NCBI RefSeq assembly: GCF_012641435.1
Contig: NZ_JABAIJ010000011.1
Location: forward strand, 1-64,000
Source of the DNA: Rhizobium sp. P38BS-XIX
GTDB taxonomy: Bacteria > Pseudomonadota > Alphaproteobacteria > Rhizobiales > Rhizobiaceae
DNA length: 64,000 bases
Reading direction: 5' to 3'
The notes under the pieces are model-generated. The model saw nothing but the letters and a program-made list of their open reading frames with translations. It was not told where the DNA came from and made no database searches. Of the stretch, positions 25,621-35,128 are shown piece by piece. Every line of letters starts with the position of its first letter. The first letter of the stretch is position 1. A program made the position numbers and the translations under genes.

Positions 25621-27408
25621 TCATCGCCCGACAGCATAGGCCTGCATCAGACGCGGTGTTGCTGCAGCCCGTAAAAGGCCCGATGCGTCACGCCGTGCGG
25701 CCGTCAAGCGCCCCACCGTCCATTCCGGAGCCACGGTCAGTTGATGGCCCCTCTTGCGAAGAGTGTCGAGCACATCATGCCCGAAATTCGCCTCCGCCGT
25801 CAGTCCGCCGGGCTCGCGCGTTCTCGGATAAAATGAGCTCGGAAAATGGGTGCTGTGGAATAGCGGCCTGTCGATCGCTTCCTGCAGGTTCAGTCCGTGG
25901 TGGACGTGACGCAGGAAGAAGGAGAGCTGCCACTGCTCCTGCTGGTCACCGCCGGGTGTGCCGAACGCAAGCGTTGGGCGCCCTTCGAATGAGGCGAGCG
26001 TTGGCGTCAGCGTCGTGCGTGGCCGTTTGCCCGGAGCAAGTGAGGACGGTAATCCCGGCTGCAGCCAGAATACCTGGGCGCGCGAGTTCAGGCAGAAGCC
26101 GAGACCTGGAATGATGGGAGAGGATTGCAGCCAGCCACCTGAAGGCGTGACCGACACCATGTTGCCCTCGCGGTCGATCACGTCGATATGGACAGTATCG
26201 CCGCGCTTTTCCGTGAGATGCGCCATCGTCGGCTCATAGACTGCGCCGCTCTTGGCATCTGGTGTATCGAGCATCTGCATCGTAAGCGCGTACTGGTCCT
26301 CAAAGCCTGTCACCTTGCCTGGACGCAAATCGGGGGAGGCCTCTGACGTCATCAGTCTGCGGCGCTCGTCGGCGTATGCCTCCGACAAAAGGGTTTCAAG
26401 CGGTACGCGCATGAAATTCGGATCGCCGTAGTAGACTTCGCGGTCGGCGAAGGCGAGTTTCATGGCTTCGGTGACGGTGTGGACAAAATCGGCCCCTGAA
26501 GGATCCAGGCTGCCAAGGTCAAAGCCTTTAAGCAGCGAGAGCGCCTGCAGGAATACAGGCCCTTGGCCCCAGGGACCGGTCTTTGCGAGAGTCCAGCCGT
26601 GATAGTCGTAGGTCTGCGGTGCTTCGATCGTGGCTTGCCAGCTCGCCATATCATCAGCCGTGAGCACACCCTTGTGACGGTGGCCGCTTCCATCCATCAC
26701 TTCGGCCTTGCGCAGATAGGTGTCGATCGCCTCGGCGACAAAGCCACGGTAATAAGCATCACGCGCGGCATCGATCTGAGCCTCGCGGCCTCTTTTGCTT
26801 TCGGCCTCGGCGACGGTGCGCTTCCAGGTTTCGGCGAGCGCCGGGTTTCTGAAATTGGACCACGGCGCCGGCGCGACCCCGCCGGGAAGCCAGGTCTCGT
26901 ATGATGTCGGCCATTCCTTGCGATAGAAGTCGGCAAGGCCCTCGATGGTTGCCGAGACGCGCGGCAGGACAGGGTGCCCGTTTTCAGCGTAGTGGATAGC
27001 CGGTTCGAGAATATCGCGCACGCTGAGCCTGCCGTAATCGCGCAGCATCAGCATCCATCCGTCGAAGGCTCCAGGAATGACGGTCGCGAGCAGACCGTCA
27101 CCGGGAATAAGTTTCAGCCCTTCGCGCGTATAATGCTCGATCGTTGCGCCGGCCGGCGCCGGCGCTTGCGCACAAATAACCTCGATCTTGTCTTTCTTTT
27201 TCGAGTACAGGATGGCGGGCATGTCGCCGCCCGGCCCGCAGAGATGCGGCTCGACGATCTGCAAGACAAAGCCGGTCGCAACAGCAGCATCGAAAGCGTT
27301 GCCGCCCTTTTCCAGAATGCTCATGCCGACGGCGGATGCGATCCAATGCGTCGACGTGACGACGCCGAAGGTACCAAGGATTTCCGGGCGGGTTGTGAAT
27401 CCGGTCAT
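25621..27408 (-). CDS. gamma-glutamyltransferase family protein
   Basis: 595 residues from ATG 27408, the best spaced start (GGAAAGG nine bases upstream); ATGs at 27417 and 27426 are also in frame. Ntn-hydrolase family: ILEKGGNAFDAAVATGFVL and EPHLCGPGGDM in the large subunit, and the autoprocessing and nucleophile threonine in GDTVHIDVIDREGNMVS, followed by FGTPGGDQQEQWQ. No clear signal peptide is seen, so a cytosolic member is possible. It transfers or hydrolyses gamma-glutamyl groups. It is separated from the upstream MlrC gene by a hairpin at 27463-27490. Confidence 0.88.
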   Translation of the reverse strand: MTGFTTRPEILGTFGVVTSTHWIASAVGMSILEKGGNAFDAAVATGFVLQIVEPHLCGPGGDMPAILYSKKKDKIEVICAQAPAPAGATIEHYTREGLKLIPGDGLLATVIPGAFDGWMLMLRDYGRLSVRDILEPAIHYAENGHPVLPRVSATIEGLADFYRKEWPTSYETWLPGGVAPAPWSNFRNPALAETWKRTVAEAESKRGREAQIDAARDAYYRGFVAEAIDTYLRKAEVMDGSGHRHKGVLTADDMASWQATIEAPQTYDYHGWTLAKTGPWGQGPVFLQALSLLKGFDLGSLDPSGADFVHTVTEAMKLAFADREVYYGDPNFMRVPLETLLSEAYADERRRLMTSEASPDLRPGKVTGFEDQYALTMQMLDTPDAKSGAVYEPTMAHLTEKRGDTVHIDVIDREGNMVSVTPSGGWLQSSPIIPGLGFCLNSRAQVFWLQPGLPSSLAPGKRPRTTLTPTLASFEGRPTLAFGTPGGDQQEQWQLSFFLRHVHHGLNLQEAIDRPLFHSTHFPSSFYPRTREPGGLTAEANFGHDVLDTLRKRGHQLTVAPEWTVGRLTAARRDASGLLRAAATPRLMQAYAVGR

Positions 27409-27462
27409 TGCGGACATCCTTTCCATGTCTCCAGGATAAGCGCTTGTCGATGGGTTGCGTTT

Positions 27463-27490
27463 AAGCCGCTCCGCGAGGGCGGGGCGGCTT
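27463..27490. terminator. hairpin between mlrC-like and gamma-glutamyltransferase genes
   Basis: Arms 27463-27474 and 27479-27490, twelve positions with one mismatch (AAGCCGCTCCGC against GCGGGGCGGCTT). T-rich on the plus side, A-rich on the minus side, 43 bases past the MlrC-gene stop. Probable terminator or attenuator between the two minus-strand genes. Confidence 0.5.
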
Positions 27491-27532
27491 TTCGAAATGA
27501 CGGCGCCCGTATCAGGCTTGGGCCGTCCGACG

Positions 27533-28975
27533 TTAGCGACCGGCCGAGCGCGCCGAAAGCGCCGTTGTCGGCGTGAAGTCGAAATCCTTGTCGAATGGGT
27601 AGGTCAGCGTCTGTTTGCGCAGGCGCGGCAAACGCTCAACGAACTGGTCAACGACGCCGGGTGACAATGCCATCAGGTTGGGGTTGGCAATCGGCGCCAA
27701 TTCAGGCGAGAGATAGCCTGATTTGACGACGACGATCCTGGCCTGATGAGGATCGAGCCCAAGGCGCGTAAAATCGGTGATGTTGTGATAGGGACGCCGC
27801 TTGGCCGACAGCACCAGCTCGATGCCGCCGATTGAGACGACGGCCTGCTTGTCACTGGGGTCAGCGGTCTCCAGAAGGAAATTGACGGTAAAACTGCCTT
27901 CTACCGGTTGGCTCCCCTTCGTGTCGAGCGACGCGCCGACGGAGAGGGTGAGGGTAGCGCCGATGCCAGCGGCATAGCATGCATCCGTTGCCGCCTTGTC
28001 CGCAATACCGGCAAAGATGACGCCCTTCGCGTCCTTTGCAATGAGTTCCGCCAGCATGTCGGCACGGTCACCGACACCGCCGCCGGTCGGATTGTCACCG
28101 GATTCCGCGAGGATCACCGGCGCGGTCGAGCTTGCAACAGCTCTTGCGACGCACTCCTCGACCGAACCGATCTCCGAGCCGAAAACGAAATCCGCGCGCG
28201 CGTCCCAATAGGCTTGCGCCAGACGTTTTGCCTGGTTCTCGAGCACGGCCCTGTCCGTGCCCGTCATGATGGCGGCTGCGGTGGCGCGCGGCTCATCGGC
28301 CCAGACGTAGCCGACCATCAAAGACGCATCCCAGACGCCGTCGAGCGCGTCGATCTGAGGCAGCATATCGTAGAGGCTCTTGGCGGGCTCATCGACCGTG
28401 CTTGTGCGCTCACCCGGGAGCACCACGGGGATCGGCGCCCAAAGCAAGATCGGCCTTACGCCAGTCGCCAAGCTCTTCGTGAGCATCTTGACAGCGCGGC
28501 GCATGGTCTCTTCCACATCGATGTGCGGCGCCGTGCGGTAGGTCGAGTACATGTCGAGTGCATCGATGATGCGTTGGCTCACGTTGCCGTGCAGATCATA
28601 GCTGGCCGAAAGCATGCAGTCGTCGCCGACAACAGCGCGTGCTGCGCTGATCCAGTCGCCTTCGGCATCTTCCATGCCCTCGACATACATGGCGCCGTGC
28701 ATGGCGAGATAAAGGCCGTCAAGCGGCAGCAGGGCTTTCAGGCCATCCAGGAATTCGGCTTTGAAGGCTTCATATGTATGGCGCGCAACCGGACCGCCGG
28801 CGATCGCTCTTGCGTGAACCGTCGGCAGGAATTCGCCTTCGTAGTCCTTCAAAAACGCGAAGTAGCTTGAGGCAGTTAGTTCTGCACCACGCAGGATGCG
28901 AAAATCCTTCTCCTCGTTGAGGACGGGGTTGTAAGTGCTGCATTCGATGTGAATGCCTCCGACGGCGATGCGCAT
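27533..28975 (-). CDS. M81 family metallopeptidase (MlrC-like)
   Basis: 480 residues from ATG 28975 (GAGG six bases upstream). MlrC family: MRIAVGGIHIECSTYNPVL at the start, LAMHGAMYVEGMEDAEGDW, SYDLHGNVS and AESGDNPTGGGVGDR, which carry the metal-binding histidine, glutamate and aspartate residues. The founding member opens linear microcystin peptides. Rhizobial members are generic, with unknown, probably small cyclic or modified peptide-like substrates. The gene lies 7 bases behind the ROK regulator, so the two are co-transcribed. Confidence 0.88.
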   Translation of the reverse strand: MRIAVGGIHIECSTYNPVLNEEKDFRILRGAELTASSYFAFLKDYEGEFLPTVHARAIAGGPVARHTYEAFKAEFLDGLKALLPLDGLYLAMHGAMYVEGMEDAEGDWISAARAVVGDDCMLSASYDLHGNVSQRIIDALDMYSTYRTAPHIDVEETMRRAVKMLTKSLATGVRPILLWAPIPVVLPGERTSTVDEPAKSLYDMLPQIDALDGVWDASLMVGYVWADEPRATAAAIMTGTDRAVLENQAKRLAQAYWDARADFVFGSEIGSVEECVARAVASSTAPVILAESGDNPTGGGVGDRADMLAELIAKDAKGVIFAGIADKAATDACYAAGIGATLTLSVGASLDTKGSQPVEGSFTVNFLLETADPSDKQAVVSIGGIELVLSAKRRPYHNITDFTRLGLDPHQARIVVVKSGYLSPELAPIANPNLMALSPGVVDQFVERLPRLRKQTLTYPFDKDFDFTPTTALSARSAGR

Positions 28976-28982
28976 GGGAACC

Positions 28983-30116
28983 TCAATAAGGAGTGGAACC
29001 AATCAAAAAATTATGGGCGGCGATGCTTGCGGCGCCGCGCGCCCAGATGTCGCCATCGACACGATGCGTGCGGATGGGCGTCTGCCCGGCATAGCGCGGA
29101 AGGACATTGGCTTCGGCCGCCTGCCGCATGACCGTGCCGAATAAGCCATCGAACCGTCCCTCGACATGAGTGATCAGGATCAGGCCAGGATCGTTGAACT
29201 GGATGAGATGCGCAATGGCAAGCCCGAGCGCGCTGCCCGCCCGATGCAGGATACGGATCGCCGCAGCGTTGCCCGACGACGCCTCGGTCTCCAGATCGTC
29301 CAGAGACTGGCAGGCGAGACCTTCGGCCTTGGCCATTTCCTTGATTGCCTTCATCGATGCCACTGTGTCGAGGCAGCCGCGCTTGCCGCAACGACATGGC
29401 GAACCATTGGGCTCGATCGTGCAATGGGCGATTTCGCCGGCGCCCCCATGATTGCCGCGGTAAAGCTTGCCGCCAAAAAAATGAGCGCAGCCGATGCCGT
29501 CATCGAACGAAACGACGCTGAAGTTCTGGATGTCGCGAGCGCTGCCAAACAGCTTCTCACTGACGGCGACGGCCTTCGCGTCATTTTCGATGAACGTGTC
29601 GATGCCTGTCTTCTGCTTGATGATCCTCGCAAGCGGCACGTCCTGCCAGCCGAGCAAGGTGGACTGCACGCAGCTTGCCTGCCGTTCATCGACAAAGCCC
29701 GATAGGGCGACGCCAATACCGGAGAGCTTTTGCGTCGCGTTCTTTCGCTCGGCCAGCAGCTTTGGCAGCGTCTCGGCGATCAGGGTGGCGATAAGTTCCG
29801 GATCGCGCGCCAATGGCATGGTCTGGCGTGCGATGATGTTGCCGTTAAAATCGCTCAAAACCAATGGCGAGGGGTCTTCAAGCAGGGAAATGCCGACAAA
29901 GAAGGCGCCTTCCGGATGTAGATCGAGAAGGATCGATGGGCGCCCCTGGCCATAGATCGTCTCAGTTTCATGCAACACGCCAAGGGAGATCAGGTCGCGG
30001 GCAATGCCACTCATGGCCGCTTTGCTCAGCCCCATCGATGCCGCAAGAGCCGTACGGCTGGATGGGCCGGATTGGCTGATGACACGAAGTAGCTGCTGCT
30101 GGGAGGAGGTAAGCAA
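28983..30116 (-). CDS. ROK-family transcriptional regulator (NagC/XylR type)
   Basis: 377 residues. N-terminal winged helix LLRVISQSGPSSRTALAASM with GLSKAAMSGIARDLISLGVL, then the ROK domain with GIGVALSGFVDE, the zinc motif CRCGKRGCLDTVAS and NHGGAGEIAHC. The only in-frame start that preserves the DNA-binding domain is TTG at 30114-30116; no ATG or strong ribosome binding site precedes it, so expression may be low. It leads the minus-strand group with the MlrC gene and probably controls it. Confidence 0.88.
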   Translation of the reverse strand: MLTSSQQQLLRVISQSGPSSRTALAASMGLSKAAMSGIARDLISLGVLHETETIYGQGRPSILLDLHPEGAFFVGISLLEDPSPLVLSDFNGNIIARQTMPLARDPELIATLIAETLPKLLAERKNATQKLSGIGVALSGFVDERQASCVQSTLLGWQDVPLARIIKQKTGIDTFIENDAKAVAVSEKLFGSARDIQNFSVVSFDDGIGCAHFFGGKLYRGNHGGAGEIAHCTIEPNGSPCRCGKRGCLDTVASMKAIKEMAKAEGLACQSLDDLETEASSGNAAAIRILHRAGSALGLAIAHLIQFNDPGLILITHVEGRFDGLFGTVMRQAAEANVLPRYAGQTPIRTHRVDGDIWARGAASIAAHNFLIGSTPY

Positions 30117-30437
30117 TTCGACGTACCACTCACATTTCGGCTTGTTTTTCTGACCATAAGTTCAGAAAATAAACAAATCAACGCAAATTAATTTATCGGA
30201 AAGCCGAATTTGTATGGCCAGACATTGCGTGTGCAACTATTGACGTGACGCCTCTGCGTTTAAACAGTTGACATAGGCCTCTAGCAGTATGCAATGCTTA
30301 TTATAACGATTCAGCAGGCTCGGTCCTTCCCGCTCGCCTCATTTCCAGGCGTCGATTCCAAAAATTAAACGTTCGATTAGGTCGCCCGACGACCCGTGCG
30401 TGTTCGATTTCGGGCGCAGCAGTCAGAAAGGAATATC
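30117..30437. other. 321-base intergenic region between divergent regulator and exporter genes
   Basis: AT-rich, notably 30140-30200 and 30355-30370. Holds the promoters for the ROK gene (minus) and the MFS gene (plus). No additional ORF or clear palindrome was identified. Confidence 0.45.
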
Positions 30438-31934
30438 ATGTCCAGCACGGTCGACCGTTCGAGACGTCCGTTGGTCATTGTCTCGATCATGCTTGCGACC
30501 TTCATGGTCGCGGTGGAAGCCACCATTGTCGCGACCGCGATGCCGCGGATTGTCGGCCAGCTCGGCGGCTTCACCTATTATAGCTGGGTGTTCTCCGCCT
30601 TCCTTCTGGCTCAATCGACCACGACCGTGATCTACGGCAAGCTGTCGGACATCTTCGGCCGCAAACCCATGCTGATTTGCGGCATCCTCATTTTCCTCGT
30701 GGGTTCCGCCCTTGCGGGCTTTGCCTGGTCTATGGCCTCGTTGATTGCGTTCCGTCTGCTTCAGGGGCTCGGCGCCGGCGCCATTCAGCCGGTAACGATG
30801 ACGGTGGTCGGCGATCTCTACAAGTTGGAAGAACGCGCGAAGGTGCAGGGAGCGCTTGCCAGTGTCTGGGCGGTGTCGGCTGTCATCGGCCCGCTTGCCG
30901 GCGGCATTATCGTCGATAATCTCTCGTGGGCCTGGATATTCTGGATCAACCTGCCGGTTGGCGTGCTGTCGATTGCCGGCTTCATTCTCTTTCTGCATGA
31001 ATCCGTCACCCCGCGTGAGGCAAAGATCGATTACGCTGGTACGATCCTGTTTTCGATCTCGATCGTATCGCTGCTCGTCATCCTGACGGAGACTGATTCA
31101 GGCTTTGCTGTCCTCTGTCCCCTGGCCGTCGTCTTCGTCGTCAGCGGGGTTCTATTTCTTTGGCAGGAGCGGCGTGCGCCGGAACCCATCATCTCGATCG
31201 CCTTGTGGAGCCGCCGGCTGATTGCAACCAGCAATGCCGCGACGCTGTTAGCCGGCATGGCCCTGATCGGCCTGACGACTGTTTTGCCGATCTATGTGCA
31301 GGGCGTGCTCGGCCGCTCACCGCTCGAAGCCGGATTTACCTTGACCATGCTGATTGTCGGCTGGCCGTTGGCGGTGATGTTGGCAAGTCGGTTTTTCCGG
31401 GCATTCGGCATTCGCAGGACCCTGCGCGCCGGCAGCTTCATGTTCCCCTTCGGTGCGCTGTTTCTCCTGTTCCTCACGCCGGAGAGCAGCCCGGTCATTG
31501 CAGGTGTCGGCTCGTTTCTGATGGGCTTCGGCATGGGGCTCATCAGTCTCACCAGCGTCGTGTTGGTGCAGGAGAGCGTCGAATGGTCGATGCGGGGCAG
31601 CGCTACCGCGTCGATCATCTTTTCGCGCAGTCTCGGTAATACGCTTGGTGCGACGGCGCTCGGCGCGATCATGAATGTCGGCATTGCTCATTATGGCAGC
31701 GGCGAGTTGGCGGCCAGACTGCACGATCTCCTGAACCAGCCGACCGGACTTTCCGATCTGGTCGGCGATCCTGCTATTCGAAACGTGTTCGACGCTGCCT
31801 TGCATTGGAGTTTCTGGGGCGTCGTCGTTGTCGCCGTCACGACTTTCGCGACGATCTGGCTCATTCCGGTTGCTGACGATGCGGGGCGCCGTGCAGCGTT
31901 GAAGACGGACGCTCAAGATGCGATGACGCATTGA
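30438..31934 (+). CDS. MFS transporter, DHA2 (14-TM drug:H+ antiporter) family
   Basis: 498 residues from ATG 30438 (GAAAGGAA upstream). About 14 hydrophobic segments. Motif A is KLSDIFGRKPMLICG between TM2 and TM3, and the DHA2 motif C region reads ASVWAVSAVIGPLAGGIIVD. TM1 contains ATFMVAVEATIVATAMPRI, the usual DHA2 D/E-x-T-I-V-x-x-A-x-P. It probably exports drugs or metabolites with proton antiport. No partner membrane-fusion gene is adjacent. Followed by a palindromic repeat at 31994-32030. Confidence 0.9.
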   Translation: MSSTVDRSRRPLVIVSIMLATFMVAVEATIVATAMPRIVGQLGGFTYYSWVFSAFLLAQSTTTVIYGKLSDIFGRKPMLICGILIFLVGSALAGFAWSMASLIAFRLLQGLGAGAIQPVTMTVVGDLYKLEERAKVQGALASVWAVSAVIGPLAGGIIVDNLSWAWIFWINLPVGVLSIAGFILFLHESVTPREAKIDYAGTILFSISIVSLLVILTETDSGFAVLCPLAVVFVVSGVLFLWQERRAPEPIISIALWSRRLIATSNAATLLAGMALIGLTTVLPIYVQGVLGRSPLEAGFTLTMLIVGWPLAVMLASRFFRAFGIRRTLRAGSFMFPFGALFLLFLTPESSPVIAGVGSFLMGFGMGLISLTSVVLVQESVEWSMRGSATASIIFSRSLGNTLGATALGAIMNVGIAHYGSGELAARLHDLLNQPTGLSDLVGDPAIRNVFDAALHWSFWGVVVVAVTTFATIWLIPVADDAGRRAALKTDAQDAMTH

Positions 31935-31993
31935 CCTGGTGCGGTTCAGTTTCTCATGAATCTCTGAGCCGCTCTATCTCTTTGCTATCTAGA

Positions 31994-32030
31994 AATTCCA
32001 GGAAAAGCGCTGCGCACTTTTCCTGGAATT
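31994..32030. repeat. rhizobial intergenic palindromic repeat, copy 1
   Basis: Perfect arms AATTCCAGGAAAAG (31994-32007) and CTTTTCCTGGAATT (32017-32030) with a 9-base loop, followed by GCTCT. The right arm and its flank recur at 48761-48777. It sits between convergent genes and may terminate both. Confidence 0.7.
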
Positions 32031-32083
32031 GCTCTTGAACACCACGGCAGTCACTCCGACGTTCATTGCCGGTGTCGGCCCAG

Positions 32084-32878
32084 TCAGAAATCGGCGTAGT
32101 TGACGAGCCAGGAATCCAGAAGGTGCCGCGATGCTCGAAGTGCGGCATCGGAATCGCGCGCTGCGATCGCGTCGAGAATAGCCTTATGATGCGGCAGGGA
32201 CCGCTTCTGGCCTTCCGCGACGTCTTCAAGGCCTGAGAGCGTGCGGTTGGCATAAATGCCGACGGCAATCAGGTCGATCAGTTGCGAATAGATCATGTTG
32301 TGCGTGGCGGCGAAAATCGCCGTATGAAAACGCAGGTCGGCATCGGCATTGGTATTCACGTCGCCGATGCTCGAAACCATGTCTTCGTAAGCGGAACGGA
32401 TGGCGCTGATGTCGTCGTCAGTGCAGCGCGCGGCCGCGCGTGCTGTCGCTTCAGGTTCAAGCGCCAGGCGCAGATCCTTGATCGAGCGCATGATTTCAAC
32501 CGATGGACCGGTCTCGTAATACCAGACCATGACGTCTGTATCGAGATGGTGCCAGTTGGAGCGCTCCTTGACGCGCGTGCCGACGCGGGTCTTGATCTCC
32601 ACCAGCCCCTTGCCGGCTAGGCATTTCATCGCTTCGCGGATGACGGTTCGGCTGATACCGAACTGCTCGACGAGGTCTGGCTCGTTCGGCAAGGTCATGC
32701 CGACGGGATAATGTCCGCCGACGATGCGGCGACCAAGCTCATGCACAAAATAGCCAAAGACGCCGCGCCGAGGGATCGTACCGTATTTTCGCACAAAGGC
32801 GTCGAAAGGGGATTGGGTTACGACTAGTTTCGATTCCGGAGAGGCCGGGACGGGCTTTGCATCAATGCCATGTTTCAT
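32084..32878 (-). CDS. GntR-family transcriptional regulator, FadR/FCD subfamily
   Basis: 264 residues. Winged helix at about 40-105 (LPNEPDLVEQFGISRTVIREA then LAGKGLVEIKTRVGTRV), FCD ligand-binding domain after that with LRLALEPEATARAA, LRFHTAIFAATHN and the histidine-rich LPHHKAILDAI, which bind a metal and a carboxylate-type effector. It faces the MFS exporter gene at 33260 and is upstream of the polyol dehydrogenase, so it may control them. Related proteins regulate sugar-acid catabolism (DgoR type), but the ligand cannot be read from the sequence. Confidence 0.88.
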   Translation of the reverse strand: MKHGIDAKPVPASPESKLVVTQSPFDAFVRKYGTIPRRGVFGYFVHELGRRIVGGHYPVGMTLPNEPDLVEQFGISRTVIREAMKCLAGKGLVEIKTRVGTRVKERSNWHHLDTDVMVWYYETGPSVEIMRSIKDLRLALEPEATARAAARCTDDDISAIRSAYEDMVSSIGDVNTNADADLRFHTAIFAATHNMIYSQLIDLIAVGIYANRTLSGLEDVAEGQKRSLPHHKAILDAIAARDSDAALRASRHLLDSWLVNYADF

Positions 32879-33259
32879 TATGCGGGACTCTCAATCCTAT
32901 TGCTGCGCCATATAGAGAGAACAATCACCAAGCGTGCCAACTCTTTTCATTCTAGTATCTTGGCTTGCTGGAGGCTGTTCTTCATGTTCCCATATCGATC
33001 CTGCCGTTCTTCTTGCGGCCTGTTTTGGCCAAAGCCTATCATGTCTTCCGCGTGACTGCCTACTGTCTCGCTCCGATCGCTTGCCTCGCCGATACGGCCA
33101 GGTCTGAACCATCGATGCGGCTCCGATCAAATTGCGCTCGTCGCGATAGGCGAAACGTGATCGGGCAATCGATTGATGCGATGATTTCGGCCTATCGTAA
33201 ACGTTGCCGAACCGTTTAAATGGTAGGGGAGTATGAGGAGGATTCGGAGTGATCGACGG
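32879..33259. other. 381-base divergent control region (GntR regulator / MFS exporter)
   Basis: Holds the promoters of both genes. An imperfect inverted repeat, CGATAGGCGAAA (33144-33155) and TTTCGGCCTATCG (33185-33197), differs by one inserted base and is a candidate operator pair for the GntR protein. Open frames here have no coding character. Confidence 0.4.
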
Positions 33260-34723
33260 ATGAACGACATGTCCACGCGTGGGCAGAACGAGGGCGTGCA
33301 GGCGGCAGGTTCCCGGTCGCTTTTGATTGCCTTGCTGGTGGCTGGCGCCTTTTTCATGGAAAATCTGGACGGTACGGTCATCGCGACTGCGCTGCCGCAG
33401 ATGGCCATTTCCTTCGGTGCGCGGCCGGTCGACCTCAATATCGGTATGAGTGCCTACCTGCTCACGCTTGGCGTCTTCATTCCGATCAGCGGCTGGATCA
33501 GCGATCGCTTCGGTGCGCGTCTCGTTTTCACCACCGCTGTGGTCATTTTTACGCTTGCCTCCGTTCTTTGCGGCTTTGCAAACGGCGTTGGCTCATTCGT
33601 CGCGATGCGTATCCTGCAAGGGGTCGGGGGTGCCATGATGGTGCCGGTTGGTCGGCTCGTGGTCTTGAACAATACCCCAAAAGACAAGTTGATATCGGCG
33701 ATCGCCACCATTACGTGGCCAGCCTTGGTTGCGCCTGTCCTTGGGCCGCCGCTTGGCGGTTTTATCACGGACCATGCGAGCTGGCGTTGGATTTTCTTCC
33801 TGAACCTGCCGCTGGGCATTGTCGCTTTCATTTTCGCGCTCGTGCTCATTCCCGAAACCAAGAGTGCCGCGCGGCCACCGTTCGACTGGATCGGTTTCGT
33901 TGTCAGCGGAGTTGGGCTCGCAAGCCTGATGTATGGGCTGGAGTTGATCGGGCGGCCCGATCCCCAATGGATTGAGGCATGCTCCTACGTATTCGCCGGG
34001 CTCGTCCTGCTTGCGGTTTCCGTTTTCCATTTCCGCAGAACCGAGCACCCGCTCATCGATCTCTCCGGAATGAGGCTGCCGACATTTGCGATCACCATCT
34101 CAGGCGGATCGCTGTTTCGCACGGCTATCGGCGCTGTGCCCTTTCTGTTGCCATTGATGTTCCAGGTCGGTTTTGGGCTCAGCGCCTTTCACGCAGGCAT
34201 GCTGACGCTCGCCGTCTTTGCCGGCAACCTGGCCATGAAGCCGGCGACGACACCGATTTTGCGGCGCTTCGGTTTCAAGCCGGTCCTGATCGTCAATGGC
34301 ATCCTGAATGCCATCTTCATCACAGCCTGCGCATTGTTCTCGCCGGAAACGCCGCTCTGGTTCATCGTGCCGGTGCTGTTTATCGGCGGCATGTGCCGAT
34401 CGATGCATTTTACGGCGTTGAACACGATCGCGTTCGCCGATATTCCCTCGAAGAATATGACGGGCGCCAATACTCTGTTCAGCACCGTGTTCCAGCTGAC
34501 GATGGGCATGGGTATTGCCGTGGGAGCGATCGGCATCCGCATCGGTCAGGCAATCAGCGCCCCTCTCGGAATAGGTGGCGTTGTCGCCATCGAGTTTCGT
34601 CTCGCCTTCGTGCTGTTGGGTATTATTGCGCTTTTTGCGGTTCTGGATTGTCTGCCGCTTGATCGCAAGGCAGGCGACAATGTTTCGCGCAAGCCGAAGG
34701 CCGGCGCGAAGAAGGCTGCGTGA
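33260..34723 (+). CDS. MFS transporter, DHA2 family (EmrB-like)
   Basis: 487 residues from ATG 33260 (CGGAG nine bases upstream); an ATG at 33233 is in frame but its purine tract is too close. Around 13-14 hydrophobic segments, TM1 with FFMENLDGTVIATALPQMA, motif A SDRFGARLVF, motif C region WPALVAPVLGPPLGGFITD. Likely a proton-driven exporter. It is divergent from the GntR regulator, a normal arrangement for a regulated efflux gene. Paralogous in layout to the MFS at 30438 but clearly diverged. Confidence 0.88.
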   Translation: MNDMSTRGQNEGVQAAGSRSLLIALLVAGAFFMENLDGTVIATALPQMAISFGARPVDLNIGMSAYLLTLGVFIPISGWISDRFGARLVFTTAVVIFTLASVLCGFANGVGSFVAMRILQGVGGAMMVPVGRLVVLNNTPKDKLISAIATITWPALVAPVLGPPLGGFITDHASWRWIFFLNLPLGIVAFIFALVLIPETKSAARPPFDWIGFVVSGVGLASLMYGLELIGRPDPQWIEACSYVFAGLVLLAVSVFHFRRTEHPLIDLSGMRLPTFAITISGGSLFRTAIGAVPFLLPLMFQVGFGLSAFHAGMLTLAVFAGNLAMKPATTPILRRFGFKPVLIVNGILNAIFITACALFSPETPLWFIVPVLFIGGMCRSMHFTALNTIAFADIPSKNMTGANTLFSTVFQLTMGMGIAVGAIGIRIGQAISAPLGIGGVVAIEFRLAFVLLGIIALFAVLDCLPLDRKAGDNVSRKPKAGAKKAA

Positions 34724-34743
34724 ACTTCAAGCCCAAAGAGTCA

Positions 34744-34884
34744 TCAATGGGGGTATTGGATAAGGTCGTAATGCAGCAGCAGCGCTGGTATTGCCATGAG
34801 TATGATCAGCAGCATCGCAACGCTTGCCGTGCGCACCATTTTCATCCGGCGGGCGCGCTGGCCCGTCCAATCATATACCGCCAT
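34744..34884 (-). CDS. 46-residue single-span membrane protein
   Basis: The ATG at 34884 is preceded by GGAGGGG at six bases, a strong site, and the frame ends at 34744. The product begins MAVYDWTGQRARRMKMVR, a basic cytosolic end, followed by a hydrophobic helix TASVAMLLIILMAIPALLLH and a short tail. The longer upstream frame lacks start signals. A positive-inside single-pass membrane peptide; function unknown. It is convergent with the MFS gene. Confidence 0.6.
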   Translation of the reverse strand: MAVYDWTGQRARRMKMVRTASVAMLLIILMAIPALLLHYDLIQYPH

Positions 34885-35128
34885 AAAATGCCCCTCCAAT
34901 TCCCCTGGGAATAGAAAGGCAAGAAATGGAACTCTCGTCAAGATTTGCAATAGGGGGCTAAATAATAAGTATAGACGAATGCGCTCCATGGATGAGGTAT
35001 GCTGGGACGGAGTGAAATTCGGCCGTGTTGGCGCAAAGATCATTTTATGGCGCCGATCCCGGCGTTATAACGGGTAGAATTTCCCCTCGGCAGTGGGATT
35101 TATAGGCTTTCGAAAGAGGAACATCGAG

